64,000 nt of DNA, taken from assembly GCF_000227115.2 (NCBI RefSeq), contig NC_016481.1, forward strand, positions 823,259 through 887,258. The letters are read 5' to 3'. The position numbers and the translations under genes were made by a program. Of this stretch, positions 29,507-39,919 are shown in pieces. Every line of letters starts with the position of its first letter. The stretch's first letter is position 1. Below the pieces are notes generated by a model. The model saw only the letters and a list, made by a program, of their open reading frames with translations. It made no database searches and was not told where the DNA came from. Source of the stretch: Naumovozyma dairenensis CBS 421. Its lineage: Eukaryota > Ascomycota > Saccharomycetes > Saccharomycetales > Saccharomycetaceae.

Positions 29507-31222
29507 ATGTCTTTAAAATTGCCCCAAAATCCAAACGCAGGACTTTTCAAACAAGGTTACAACAGTTACTCTAACGCAGATGGACAAATCAACAAATCCA
29601 TTGCCGCAGTCCGTGAATTGCATCAAATGTGTTTGACATCTATGGGTCCATGTGGTCGCAATAAGATCATCGTTAATCACATGGGTAAGATTACCATCAC
29701 TAATGATGCCGCTACCATGTTGAGAGAATTGGAAATCGTCCATCCTGCTGTGAAAGTGCTTGTCATGGCTACTGAACAACAAAAAATTGAATTGGGAGAT
29801 GGGACTAATTTGGTTATGGTTTTGGCTGGTGAGTTATTGAACGTTTGTGAAAAATTGATCGCGCTAGGGTTGTCTGCAGTGGAAATTATTCAAGGTTATA
29901 ATATGGCTAAAAATTTCACTTTGCAAGAATTAGATAAATTAGTTGTAGATGATATCGTTGATAAGAATGATAAAAGCCAGTTGATCAAAATAATTAAACC
30001 TGTTATTGCCTCAAAACAATTCGGATTTGAGGATTTGTTAAGTGATCTGGTTGCAGATGCCGTGTCTCATGTCTTACCTAAGACTTCTCAATCTACTAAT
30101 CCATATTTTAATGTTGATTCCATTAGAGTAGTGAAGATTATGGGTGGTTCCCTAAGTAATTCCACCGTCATTAAGGGGATGGTTTTCAATCGTGAACCAG
30201 AGGGACATGTTAAATCATTAGAAGGTGGTGAACAACATAAAGTCGCTGTCTTTGTTTGTCCATTAGATATTGCAAATACAGAAACTAAGGGAACCGTTTT
30301 GTTACACAATGCTCAAGAAATGATGGATTTCTCTAAAGGTGAAGAAAAGCAAATCGATGCCATGATGAAGGAAATTGCTGACATGGGCGTTAAATGTATT
30401 ATTGCCGGTGCCGGTGTGGGAGAATTAGCTTTACATTATCTAAACCGTTACGGTATCTTAGTCCTAAAGGTACCAAGTAAATTCGAATTGAGAAGAATAT
30501 GCCGTGTTTGTGGTGCCACACCATTACCAAGGCTTGGTGCTCCAACACCTGAAGAATTAGGTGTCGTGGAAACTGTGAAGACAATGGAAATCGGTGGTGA
30601 TAGAGTTACCGTTTTCAAACAAGAATCTAATGAAATTTCTAAGACCGCTACTATCATCCTAAGAGGTGCTACACAGAACAATCTAGATGACATTGAAAGA
30701 GCCGTCGATGATGGTGTTTCTGCTATTAAGGGTTTAATGAAACCATCAGGTGGTAAACTATTGCCAGGTGCAGGTGCCACTGAAATTGAATTAGTCTCAA
30801 GAATTACTAAATTCGGTGAAAAGACTCCAGGTCTATTACAATTAGCTATAAAACAATTTGCCCTTGCATTCGAAGTGGTTCCACGTACTTTAGCAGAAAC
30901 CGCTGGTTTAGATGTCAATGAAGTTCTTCCAAATTTATACGCCGCACATACTATGACTGATGATGAAGCTAATGAACCATCATCTCAAAATGATTGTCTG
31001 TTTAAGGGTATAGATACATTGGGAGAAACATCAGAAGGTGTTAAAGATATTAGAGAAGATGGTGTGTATGATATGTTGGCTACAAAGAAATTTGCCATTA
31101 ATGTAGCTACTGAAGCAGCCACTACTGTGTTATCTATTGACCAAATTATCATGGCCAAGAAAGCTGGTGGTCCAAAACCACCACAAGGTCCAAGACCTGG
31201 TAATTGGGATCAAGATGATTAA
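29507..31222 (+). CDS. CCT8: Chaperonin CCT/TRiC subunit theta
   Basis: Theta subunit of the cytosolic chaperonin that folds actin and tubulin. The protein is 571 aa (S. cerevisiae 568). Group II chaperonin ATPase motifs are intact: GPCGRNK (47-53), NDAAT (66-70), GDGTN (97-101), and the C-terminal 'LLPGAGATEIEL' and 'AGLDVNEVLPNLYAAH'. The C-terminal tail 'GPRPGNWDQDD' is as in S. cerevisiae Cct8. It is followed on the same strand by NOP9. Confidence 0.98.
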   Translation: MSLKLPQNPNAGLFKQGYNSYSNADGQINKSIAAVRELHQMCLTSMGPCGRNKIIVNHMGKITITNDAATMLRELEIVHPAVKVLVMATEQQKIELGDGTNLVMVLAGELLNVCEKLIALGLSAVEIIQGYNMAKNFTLQELDKLVVDDIVDKNDKSQLIKIIKPVIASKQFGFEDLLSDLVADAVSHVLPKTSQSTNPYFNVDSIRVVKIMGGSLSNSTVIKGMVFNREPEGHVKSLEGGEQHKVAVFVCPLDIANTETKGTVLLHNAQEMMDFSKGEEKQIDAMMKEIADMGVKCIIAGAGVGELALHYLNRYGILVLKVPSKFELRRICRVCGATPLPRLGAPTPEELGVVETVKTMEIGGDRVTVFKQESNEISKTATIILRGATQNNLDDIERAVDDGVSAIKGLMKPSGGKLLPGAGATEIELVSRITKFGEKTPGLLQLAIKQFALAFEVVPRTLAETAGLDVNEVLPNLYAAHTMTDDEANEPSSQNDCLFKGIDTLGETSEGVKDIREDGVYDMLATKKFAINVATEAATTVLSIDQIIMAKKAGGPKPPQGPRPGNWDQDD

Positions 31223-31666
31223 TTAATTTCTAATCTCGTTGTTTCTTAAATGCATTACAATACAAATACAATACAAATACTACATCACTGTACAATTAAT
31301 TTACTTCTTTCATTAATACATTAGACTATATACGTATAACATATATATTACATCACAAGTTATATGAACCCTGTTGTATGTATAGCTCCTCCTTCCAACA
31401 TCTAGATGCTTTCCTTTCATTCTCTTGAATTTTTATGTATGTATGGTCTCGTTTTCCGCGATATGAAAAATTATTCTATTAACAAAACTTTTCACTTCCG
31501 CAGATTTAGCGATGAGCTAGCTAGCTACCTCAATACAATAAAATAGAATTTAAACAATCAGATCTCTACTTAGAATTTATCATATTTAGGGTAATAAGTT
31601 ATCAGCAAACTCAAATTCTAAGATCCATTTTCTTCCCGTAAAGATTAGAATAAAGAGGAAATAAAT
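31223..31666 (+). other. CCT8-NOP9 intergenic region
   Basis: 444 bases. The left part is the CCT8 3' region, with short CAATACAAATA repeats near 31258-31280. The right part holds the NOP9 PAC and RRPE elements. Confidence 0.6.
31464..31518 (+). promoter_or_regulatory. RRPE and PAC pair upstream of NOP9
   Basis: TGAAAAATTA (31464-31473) matches RRPE at 9 of 10 bases. GCGATGAGCT (31509-31518) is a perfect PAC element, 149 bases before the NOP9 ATG. RRPE upstream of PAC is the usual order in ribosome biogenesis promoters. Confidence 0.8.
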
Positions 31667-33700
31667 ATGGCTAAAACTAAATCTAGAGGTAGAAAGCTTT
31701 TGAAGAAGCAACAAAAGGATGAGTTCCATCCATCAACAATCTCCCATGAGGATAAAGATAACCACCAAGAAGAAGAATATACCAATGGTCATGAAGAGAC
31801 TGACTCGTCCTCCCATTCCAACCAACAAATGTTCTTTGGTGTGTTAGACAGGGAAGAATTAGAATATTTCAAACAAGCAGAATCTACCTTATCATTAGAC
31901 GCATTCGAATCCCCCGATGAAAAATTCCAATTCATCAGTAGTATTATAGATGAAGCTAAGGGTAAAGAATTGAAATTGGTGACATCTCAAATTTGTTCAA
32001 AATTAATGGAACGTCTTATTTTGGAATGTGATGATACTCAATTGAAAACTTTATTTCAAGCTTTCAATGGTGTATTTTTCAATATGGCTTGTCATAAATA
32101 TGCCTCTCATGTTTTGGAGACTCTTTTAGTGAGGAGTACTGCACTTGTTGAGAAGGAATTATTGACTCCAAGTTTTGATACTGATAACAATGATAATGAT
32201 GATGGGGCAGTGTTTGTCTCTATGGAAAACCTATTTTTGTTCATGTTAAATGAATTGAAACCTCATTTGAAAGATATGGTGAATCATCAATATGCATCTC
32301 ATGTTCTAAGATTGATCATATTAATTCTTTCTTCTAAAGTTTTACCAAACACTACTCAGAATAATTCTATTGTTCGTTCCAAGAAATCCAAAATTGCTAG
32401 GAAGATGATTAATATTAAAGACAATGAAGATTTTAATAAAGTTTACCAAACTCCAGAATCGTTTAAAAATGAATTGCGTAATTTAGTGAACACATTATAC
32501 AAGGATTTCACCAATAATGCAGAATCACGTTCCGCGATTACCATGACTCAGGTAACTAAATTTAGAGAGTATTGTGTGGATAAAGTTGCCTCACCTGTCA
32601 TTCAATTGATTATTCAAGTGGAAGGTATTTTCGATAGAGACCGGTCATTTTGGAGGTTAGTATTTAATACTAACGATGAGAAGGATTCTAAAGAGGAAGC
32701 ATTTATGGAATATTTATTATCTGATCCTGTGGGATCTCATTTCTTGGAAAATGTTATTGGTTTTGCCAGGGTCAAATACGTGGAGAGACTTTACAATTTA
32801 TATATGAAGGATCGTATTTTGAAATTGGCTAAGAGAGATACGACTGGTTCATTCGTTATTCAAAGTTTACTACAACATTTGAAAAGTAAAGAAGTTAAAG
32901 AAATATTGGATGCTGTAGTTCCTGAATTAAGTATGCTATTGAATTCCAATATGGTATTTGGTACTACTATCATTGATTCCAGTATTAAACAAGATAATTA
33001 TTTGAGAGATGATATTATTGAACAATTATTGAAGAAATATTATCCAAGAGAATCATTAGAAAAGAATATATTAGAAAGTTGTTTGAATTTAAGTTCATCT
33101 ACTTTGGGTAACACTAGAGATGATTGGCCAACAGCAGAAGAAAGAAGGCGATCAATCTTCCTTGAAAAATTAATAGATTATGATGATAAATTCTTGGAGA
33201 TTACCATAGATAGTATGTTGAAATTACCAGAACAAAGACTATCACAAATGTGTTATCATGGTGTTTTTTCTCATGTTGTTGAACATGTATTACAAACTAA
33301 GAGAGTCAAAGTTGTTAAAAGGAAACAATTATTGAATGTGTTATGTAAAGATGTTGTCAATATGGCATGTAATGCATACGCTTCTCATATAATGGATAAA
33401 TTATGGGAATTTACAGCCAAATTGACATTATACAAGGAACGTATTGCTAATGCTCTAAGGAGTGAATCTGAAAAAGTTAAGAATAGTACGTATGGTAGAC
33501 AAGTTTGGAAAAACTGGAATTTAGAACTATATGTCAGAAAGAATCGTGATTGGAAAAGACTTGTTAAAGAACAAGAATTGGAAATATTCCCAGATAGCAG
33601 ACCATTACAACCTAAGGGTACTTTTTCAACCAAGAGAGAAAATGACGGATCAGCAGACTCTCAACAATACAAGAGGCATAGAAATAATGAAAGGTCTTAA
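31667..33700 (+). CDS. NOP9: Nucleolar Pumilio-like pre-18S rRNA-binding protein
   Basis: Nucleolar protein that binds pre-18S/20S rRNA and is needed for early 40S maturation. The protein is 677 aa (S. cerevisiae 666). A basic start ([16 protein letters not shown]) is followed by divergent Pumilio repeats spread over about residues 90-620, seen as '[14 protein letters not shown]', '[14 protein letters not shown]', '[11 protein letters not shown]', '[13 protein letters not shown]', '[10 protein letters not shown]' and '[14 protein letters not shown]'. The C-terminus is basic. The PAC/RRPE promoter agrees with the role. Confidence 0.96.
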   Translation: MAKTKSRGRKLLKKQQKDEFHPSTISHEDKDNHQEEEYTNGHEETDSSSHSNQQMFFGVLDREELEYFKQAESTLSLDAFESPDEKFQFISSIIDEAKGKELKLVTSQICSKLMERLILECDDTQLKTLFQAFNGVFFNMACHKYASHVLETLLVRSTALVEKELLTPSFDTDNNDNDDGAVFVSMENLFLFMLNELKPHLKDMVNHQYASHVLRLIILILSSKVLPNTTQNNSIVRSKKSKIARKMINIKDNEDFNKVYQTPESFKNELRNLVNTLYKDFTNNAESRSAITMTQVTKFREYCVDKVASPVIQLIIQVEGIFDRDRSFWRLVFNTNDEKDSKEEAFMEYLLSDPVGSHFLENVIGFARVKYVERLYNLYMKDRILKLAKRDTTGSFVIQSLLQHLKSKEVKEILDAVVPELSMLLNSNMVFGTTIIDSSIKQDNYLRDDIIEQLLKKYYPRESLEKNILESCLNLSSSTLGNTRDDWPTAEERRRSIFLEKLIDYDDKFLEITIDSMLKLPEQRLSQMCYHGVFSHVVEHVLQTKRVKVVKRKQLLNVLCKDVVNMACNAYASHIMDKLWEFTAKLTLYKERIANALRSESEKVKNSTYGRQVWKNWNLELYVRKNRDWKRLVKEQELEIFPDSRPLQPKGTFSTKRENDGSADSQQYKRHRNNERS

Positions 33701-33882
33701 GTTGTTTTATTTTCTCGAGCATTTTTTAATAGAGATTTTGTATATTATACTGTATAGATTATATTTAAGTTGAAAGGGGAAAAAGCATAGAGATGGAATA
33801 ACATATGTGCTTTTTTTAGTTGGTATACATAGACTATATATACTTAACTAGTATCAAAAAACTGTGTTTATGTAAAAAAATT

Positions 33883-34530
33883 TTACCATATGTTGGTACC
33901 TCTCCTTGAACGTACACCTAAAAATCTTGCTACCTCATTAAACATTTCATTAATCTCCTCTTCAGAGAACTTCTTCAACTCCTTCATGATCTCCTTTTCA
34001 TCTAAATCATTAATTTGGACCGTTTCGTTTTGCCTTTTCAATAGATTTTCATAATCTTCTTCTTCCTTCACCTTTTCAGGTAACCTCTCATAAAATTTAG
34101 CCAACTTGTATAATTTCACATCTGGAATATTTTCGAAATCAGATAAAGAGATAGGGAACCAATCTTTCTGCTCCAATGATGGGATTTCCCCATCGGGATT
34201 AGGCATAGGAGCCAACGTATCATTTCCATCCAACTTAGTCGAGTTAACGACTCTTCTTATTGATCTTTCCTCGATTCTATTCAATTCCCCTTGCAATTCA
34301 GCGACTAATTCGACTAGGTCTCCATTAGTAGCGAAATCGGTAGGATCAATTGGTGGAACATTATTCTTGGCATTGAAAGTTTCATCAAACTTTTGAACGT
34401 CATTGCGTTGCTGATTCAACTGTAATTGCATGACGTTTTTCCCCGTTGTAGAGATAAGTAACGTCTGCTTTTTGACAAGTGCTTCGAGATCGTTGACTTT
34501 TTTCTTCAATTGTTCTAATTCAGTTGTCAT
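33883..34530 (-). CDS. MRP8: Mrp8-like protein of unknown function
   Basis: 215-aa protein. By position next to LTV1 and by overall form it corresponds to S. cerevisiae YKL142W (MRP8, 219 aa). The name suggests a mitochondrial ribosomal role, but that function is not established. The N-terminus is a coiled coil with regular Leu/Val heptads ('LKKKVNDLEALVKK'). The C-terminal third is rich in Glu and Lys and ends in an Arg-rich segment. No enzymatic motif is visible. Orthology is by synteny and general resemblance, so moderately sure. Confidence 0.8.
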   Translation of the reverse strand: MTTELEQLKKKVNDLEALVKKQTLLISTTGKNVMQLQLNQQRNDVQKFDETFNAKNNVPPIDPTDFATNGDLVELVAELQGELNRIEERSIRRVVNSTKLDGNDTLAPMPNPDGEIPSLEQKDWFPISLSDFENIPDVKLYKLAKFYERLPEKVKEEEDYENLLKRQNETVQINDLDEKEIMKELKKFSEEEINEMFNEVARFLGVRSRRGTNIW

Positions 34531-34854
34531 TTTTGTCGAGATGGATATAGATATATGTATGTATTTGTTCTTGAATATGGTTTTCTATTCTACAATGCTG
34601 AGTCCTCTATAAACCTTTACATATATATTGTCTAGTAATAAGGGTTCGAGATCTCTTTCCCTCCTTCCCTTTTTCCCTTCCCTTATTCGTACTTTACTTT
34701 ACGTACTATTTTTTTCAAGTGGCGCCTTTTTTCAGTTTCCTGGTTTTTTTTGACACAAAAAAGTGATATGATCTGACACTTTTAGTGATGGTTATGACTA
34801 TGTTTTGAGAACTATGGCGTGGTTATGGTTACGGTTATGGTCAACGCCTATCAT
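34531..34854 (-). other. MRP8-LTV1 spacer
   Basis: 324 bases with the MRP8 promoter and LTV1 3' end. Pyrimidine-rich runs (about 34650-34700) are the only visible feature. Confidence 0.5.
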
Positions 34855-36306
34855 TCAAAAGTGCAAACTGCTTAGACTGTTGGTAACTTTGTGCAAACTA
34901 GTATTCTTTGCCTTTTGGGCCTCTTGTTCTTCACGTTCACGGTTTCTCCTCTGAGATAATTTACCTTTACTTACCTCGTCCGCAGCCTTCTTCAATCTGT
35001 CAATCTCTTCATCCTTCTTAGCCAGTTTACGTCCACCACTTTCCAATTCATAATTGTCAAGGAAATCATCTAACATAGACTCGAAATCTGAACGCTCTGC
35101 CTTCATGTCAAATGGTTTATAATTTTCTTCATCCTCCTCAATTTCGTCTTCGTAATTTTCATAACTACCAATCACATTATCGAATTGATCATCAAGAACA
35201 GTCATCGTTTCTGTACGAGCGATGGCACTAGAACTCATTGAAAACCCAGATATATCAGACATCGCACCCTTCTTACGACGATCTTTTCTCTTCTTACCAC
35301 CTTTCTTCGCGTTTTTTGCTGTGATATTCGGAAGATCTCCTAACACGTCATTTTCTTCTTCTTCTTCTTCGTCTTGGAAGTCAGATGGTGCCACACTTTC
35401 ATTGGCTAATCCTTCATCAGAATCATATTCATTATATTTCGACTTTTCCTTTTGGAATCTAATAACATCAGCTTGGTAATCAATATCTTGTAAATCTTCT
35501 AGATTCTCAATATTATCAAATTGAGACATCTCCTTACGGTAGTGTTCATCCTCATAGTTATCTATTTCATCCATATCCCATTCATCAAATCCATCTTCAA
35601 ACTCTTCATCATCTTTGACTTCACCACTACCTAACAATTGTGCAAATACATCATCTTCTTCAAGCTCTTCTTCTGGTTCCACCACTTTCTTATTCTTCTT
35701 AGATTTAACCACTTCAACATCATCATTAACCACATAAGCTTCATCCTCTAACGCTTCCAAGACTTCTCTCAAAGCTGGGTTCATATCAGGTTTAAACCCG
35801 GCAATATCCTCGGTGACCTCTTGTTGATGCAACAAATAATCCGGCTTAGCAACACCTCTTTGGAAAACAGAAGTAACAGGAGCATTCTTAGTGTCTTTAT
35901 ATTCTGGTTCCACAAACAAATCCTCGATATCCTTCTTCTTCTCGTTCTTATCCACAGTACTCGATTTAGCTGGGACAAAAACCGCGTTGGGATCAGTACC
36001 GATTGGTTTCAAATGTTGAGTATAATCATATTTAGAATCGTCAAAATTGATACCATATAACGCAGCTTCACCAACGTTTTTGTTCTCTAACTTGAGATCT
36101 TCTTTAGTCTTCGTAGTAGTTAATTTGGGAATATACTGTCCTTGTTGTTGTTGTAGTTGCTGCTGTTGCTTATGACCATCATTCGGATTAGATACAGAAA
36201 CTAAAACATGAGCAGAGGCATCTTCGTCGTAGAAGTGTGGATCATCATGAGGTCTGTGGACTACCACATACTTTTGGGCATTTTTCTTGCTGAACCTCTT
36301 TGACAT
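34855..36306 (-). CDS. LTV1: 40S subunit biogenesis/export factor Ltv1
   Basis: Assembly factor on late pre-40S particles with Enp1 and Rps3. Its phosphorylation and release permit beak formation. The protein is 483 aa (S. cerevisiae 463). The conserved N-terminus 'RFSKKNAQKYVVVHRPHDDP' and 'EAALYGINFDDSKYDYTQHL' is followed by acidic blocks. Next come 'GAMSDISGFSMSSSAIARTE', the serine patch of casein kinase type, and a basic C-terminus 'SKGKLSQRRNRE' with 'TNSLSSL'. A Gln run near residue 47 is extra. It shares a divergent PAC/RRPE promoter with RPC25. Confidence 0.98.
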   Translation of the reverse strand: MSKRFSKKNAQKYVVVHRPHDDPHFYDEDASAHVLVSVSNPNDGHKQQQQLQQQQGQYIPKLTTTKTKEDLKLENKNVGEAALYGINFDDSKYDYTQHLKPIGTDPNAVFVPAKSSTVDKNEKKKDIEDLFVEPEYKDTKNAPVTSVFQRGVAKPDYLLHQQEVTEDIAGFKPDMNPALREVLEALEDEAYVVNDDVEVVKSKKNKKVVEPEEELEEDDVFAQLLGSGEVKDDEEFEDGFDEWDMDEIDNYEDEHYRKEMSQFDNIENLEDLQDIDYQADVIRFQKEKSKYNEYDSDEGLANESVAPSDFQDEEEEEENDVLGDLPNITAKNAKKGGKKRKDRRKKGAMSDISGFSMSSSAIARTETMTVLDDQFDNVIGSYENYEDEIEEDEENYKPFDMKAERSDFESMLDDFLDNYELESGGRKLAKKDEEIDRLKKAADEVSKGKLSQRRNREREEQEAQKAKNTSLHKVTNSLSSLHF

Positions 36307-36430
36307 GTCGCAGTTCTTTCAATATATATACACTGGTATTCGTTTTTGGACTAACTTGATGGAAAAAGGCAAACTTTCTATTAGATATTTGATATGTTTT
36401 ATATATAGAGTTTATAACTTTTCTTCAAGA

Positions 36431-36459
36431 AGCTCATCGCATCGCTTTGAAATTTTTCA
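36431..36459. promoter_or_regulatory. PAC and RRPE shared by LTV1 and RPC25
   Basis: AGCTCATCGC (36431-36440) is the perfect complement of PAC GCGATGAGCT, and AAATTTTTCA (36450-36459) the perfect complement of RRPE TGAAAAATTT. They lie in the 308-base divergent promoter, 125-153 bases from LTV1 and 155-184 bases from RPC25. Confidence 0.85.
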
Positions 36460-36614
36460 CTCATTTTCCACGACTTGATTCTTAAACAACTACAAATATA
36501 TTAACAACAATAAACAGCAGCAGACTAGAAGCACGAGACCATCATCAATTCATCAGTTCGACTCAGCCCTTCATTGAAGTTCATTTCATATATTTGCAAC
36601 AACTGCACAACAAC

Positions 36615-37292
36615 ATGTTCATCCTATCAAAAATTTCAGATCTTGTAAGGATTCCACCAGATCAATTTCATCGAGATACGCTATCCTGCATCACTCATGA
36701 ACTAAACAACAAATACGCCAACAAAATTGTCCCACATATTGGTCTCTGTATAACGGTATACGATATCCTTGAGGTGGATGAGGGCCAATTGAAACCAGGT
36801 GATGGTGCCTCATATATTAGTGTCATCTTTCGTGGGTTGATCTTTAAACCGTTCGTTGGAGAGATAATAACTGGATGGATCTCCAAGTGTACTGCGGAGG
36901 GGATTAAAGTCTCGTTGTTAGGGATGTTTGAAGATATATTCATTCCCAAGAAGATGCTGTTCGAAGGGTGTTATTATTCTCCGGAAGATTCTGCTTGGGT
37001 TTGGCCCATGGAGGAAGACACGAAGTTGTATTTTGATTTGAATGAAAAGATTAGGTTTAGAGTGGAACAAGAAGTATTTGTGGACGTGAAACCAAAATCT
37101 CCAAAGGAAAGAGAAATGGAGGAACAAGAGCAACAATTGCAATTACAAAAACAGGAAGAAAGAAAGGCAAATGGTGGGGATGTGAAAGAGGAACAAGAAG
37201 AAATAGTGAAAGTAGAAAAACCACCTGCTTATGCTTTATTAGGGAGTTGTCAAACAGATGGTATGGGGTTGGTAAGCTGGTGGGAAGAATGA
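36615..37292 (+). CDS. RPC25: RNA polymerase III subunit Rpc25
   Basis: Subunit C25 of RNA polymerase III (Rpb7 family), forming the stalk with Rpc17 and needed for initiation. The protein is 225 aa from the ATG at 36615 (S. cerevisiae 212). The N-terminal RNP-like domain is 'MFILSKISDLVRIPPDQF', followed by the OB domain with 'GWISKCTAEGIKVSLLG'. The linker around residues 170-205 is Glu/Gln-rich and longer than in S. cerevisiae. The conserved end is 'PPAYALLGSCQTDGMGLVSW'. Confidence 0.97.
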   Translation: MFILSKISDLVRIPPDQFHRDTLSCITHELNNKYANKIVPHIGLCITVYDILEVDEGQLKPGDGASYISVIFRGLIFKPFVGEIITGWISKCTAEGIKVSLLGMFEDIFIPKKMLFEGCYYSPEDSAWVWPMEEDTKLYFDLNEKIRFRVEQEVFVDVKPKSPKEREMEEQEQQLQLQKQEERKANGGDVKEEQEEIVKVEKPPAYALLGSCQTDGMGLVSWWEE

Positions 37293-37569
37293 GCTAAAAT
37301 TACATTCTTGCCACAATGCATACACTTTTTAAGTCATATACTCTATCACATTTTCTACCATATAAACGCATAAAAACAAAAAGCAAATATTTATAAAAGA
37401 CACCAGCATGTAATTGTATTATAATGAATGTACGCTTAATAGTATATTATATATGGAATGTATATATATATTTATATTTTATACACCGGTAGGAAAAGAA
37501 ACTTACTTTGGTTGGTTTTCCCGTTTTCAATCGAGATAACTGGGATGATGAATGGTTTCGACTGATGAA

Positions 37570-38987
37570 CTAATTATATTGCATATAACGTGAAGTGGAA
37601 CTAAACTTCTTATAACCGTTAATAACTTTCTCCACTGCTTTTAAGAAATCCTTTTCAGATGCAACTTTCCTTCTAGCTCTGATAGCAAACATACCAGCTT
37701 CTGTACATACTGATCTTAATTCAGCACCAGTCGAATTTGGACATAATCTTGAAATCAATTCCCATCTAATACCACGCTCCACACTCATTGATTTAGAATG
37801 GATACGGAAAATATTGGCACGACCCTCTAGATCAGGTAATGAAAATTCAACTTTACGATCAATTCTACCAGGTCTTAACAAAGCAGGATCTAATGTATTT
37901 GGTCTATTTGTTGCAAACATCACTTTAATATTACCACGAGGATCAAACCCATCTAATTGTGTGATCAATTCTAACATAGTTCTTTGCACTTCATTATCAC
38001 CACCTGCCCCATCATCAAAACGAGCACCACCAATGGCATCAATTTCATCAAAGAAGATGATACAAGCTTTCTTTGTACGTGCCATTTCAAACAATTCTCT
38101 AACCATACGAGCACCTTCACCAACATATTTTTGTACTAATTCTGAACCAATGACTCTTATGAAAGTTGCATCTGTTCTATTTGCCACTGCTCTGGCACAA
38201 AGAGTCTTCCCCGTACCAGGTGGACCATAAAGTAGAATCCCCTTTGGTGGATCAATACCTAATGTAGCGAATCGTTCAGGAGATAATAATGGTAATTCCA
38301 CGACTTCTCTTAGTTTTTCAATTTGATCTTTACAACCACCTACGTCCGAATATGTAATATCAGGTTTCTCTTCCACTGTCATCATAGTAACAGATGGGTC
38401 AATCCTTGGAGGTAAGGGTAGTTCAATATGATACTTAGATCTATCCACACCAACTCTCATACCTTCTTCGATATCAGTTGGAGATACACGTTCCCCCAAC
38501 CCGACAACGAATTTTGCAATTTGTTTCAAATTGATTACGTATTTATTATCTTCCTCATCTTCCTCTGCATTTTCTGCATTGCTATTATTGCTAGTTGAGG
38601 TTGGATTTATTTGTTCATCACCACCATCCTCTCCCTCCGTTGCAGAGGCAGCATTCCCCTTTATAATCTTAGTACAACGAGCTACTTGCAAGGGATGTTC
38701 TTCACTCAATCGTTGCCTATCCCCCATAATATCCCAAAGATGAGAAGGAGCCAACCCAGTATCACTTTCTCTGACTCCAGATTTCTCTTTGATCCTAGCT
38801 TCAATGACTTTCAAATCCTTTTCAGTTTCTTTCAATTTTTCAGCATAAGGCGCTGCCCCGTATGTTTTTAATACTTCAATATCACCTTCAGATAAGGGAA
38901 CGATCTTGTCCTCTTTACCTTTCTTGTCTTTGTCTTCCTCTGTATCAATGGGGGCCTTGTATTTTTCCCAGTCTTCTTTGGTGGCAT
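37570..38987 (-). CDS. RPT1: 26S proteasome ATPase Rpt1, with apparent 1-base deletion near start
   Basis: AAA ATPase of the 19S base that unfolds substrates. From the ATG at 38985-38987 the first codons read MPPK, then the frame is lost. One base earlier the expected Rpt1 sequence continues unbroken (EDWEKYKAP, then [12 protein letters not shown]) to the stop, giving ~472 aa if one G near 38976 is restored (S. cerevisiae 467). Walker A GPPGTGKT, Walker B 'IIFFDEID', the arginine finger region and the C-terminal '[11 protein letters not shown]' are intact. A perfect Rpn4 site lies 168 bases upstream of this ATG. Rpt1 is essential, so a sequencing error is the likely cause; otherwise the first in-frame ATG is far inside. 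Confidence 0.9.
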
Positions 38988-39154
38988 TGTTCGTTTGTAT
39001 TTGTTAAGTATAGATTATTTTATTTCCAAATCCTTGATGGACAACAGTTACTTTCTTTTAATCGAGTAAAACGTCTTCTTTTAGATGGCCTGTGTTTGTA
39101 AGCTTATTCTGATTGAACTGTGCTAGTTAAAAACCATATCTGTTTCATTCATTC

Positions 39155-39163
39155 GGTGGCAAA
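39155..39163 (+). promoter_or_regulatory. Rpn4 proteasome element (PACE) upstream of RPT1
   Basis: GGTGGCAAA is an exact match to the proteasome-associated control element bound by Rpn4, 168 bases upstream of the RPT1 ATG at 38987. Confidence 0.9.
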
Positions 39164-39216
39164 ATCCTTTGAAGTTGACCTTTTTTGATGTTTAAATCTT
39201 TAAAGGTGTCCCAGCA

Positions 39217-39224
39217 TTACCCGG
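39217..39224 (+). promoter_or_regulatory. Reb1 site upstream of RPT1
   Basis: TTACCCGG, a full Reb1 core, lies about 230 bases upstream of the RPT1 ATG. Confidence 0.6.
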
Positions 39225-39919
39225 ATTTCCCCATTATTTTTGGAATAAATTTCTATTTATCTAATAATATACGTAGAATACAGACGTGTGCGAGTTAGAG
39301 ATCCCTAGTTCTGTTGTTCATGTTGTTATGGTTAGTGATCACTTAACAGTTATTTAATAGTATAAAATGTTGATGCAATATATGTATTTGTTGTTATCCA
39401 TTTACGTATTAAGGAAGAGGCTTTCTAATTCTCTATTTTGTTTTAATTTTCAATTTTTATGTATTCCACACCTCTGTTCTTGTGAAGATTTTGGTCCCGG
39501 CTACAATTGCACACGGGTGAGCTAGTTTTTAGCATTTTATACTTAAGAAGTAGGGGTCAAATCTATTATATCCTTCAAAGTGGAGCCATTCTAAAAATTT
39601 CCTGTCATTTAGTTTCTGCTTCATCATTCTTTTTTGTTTATTTTTGCGATATCGATTTTGGGTTTTCTTAAGATTTCCTAAGGAATATTTTTAAACAAAA
39701 TATGAATCTATAAATGTAAATAATTGACTAATAACTAGAATGAAATCAATGCCTTGCAAATTGCGGAATGACGTGCATTTAATATATTAGGTATATCCTA
39801 CATATAAAAGAAATTATGCTGATGTATATATGATTTATATTTTGCTTGGTTCTTTATTTTCCTAACCAGTATACATAGGCTGCTATTTCATACTTTCATC
39901 CTTCGGTTCGTCTAGTTTT

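Larger units (their letters stand above)
38988..39919 (-). other. 932-base region between RPT1 and AVT3
   Basis: Holds the RPT1 promoter (Rpn4 and Reb1 sites) on the left and the AVT3 3' end on the right. Bases 39260-39900 show no conserved reading frame, tRNA or repeat that I can identify. Confidence 0.55.

Noticed and set aside
30448..30918. 156-codon open frame antisense to CCT8.
   Set aside because: It mirrors the codon structure of the conserved chaperonin gene; no independent evidence of coding.
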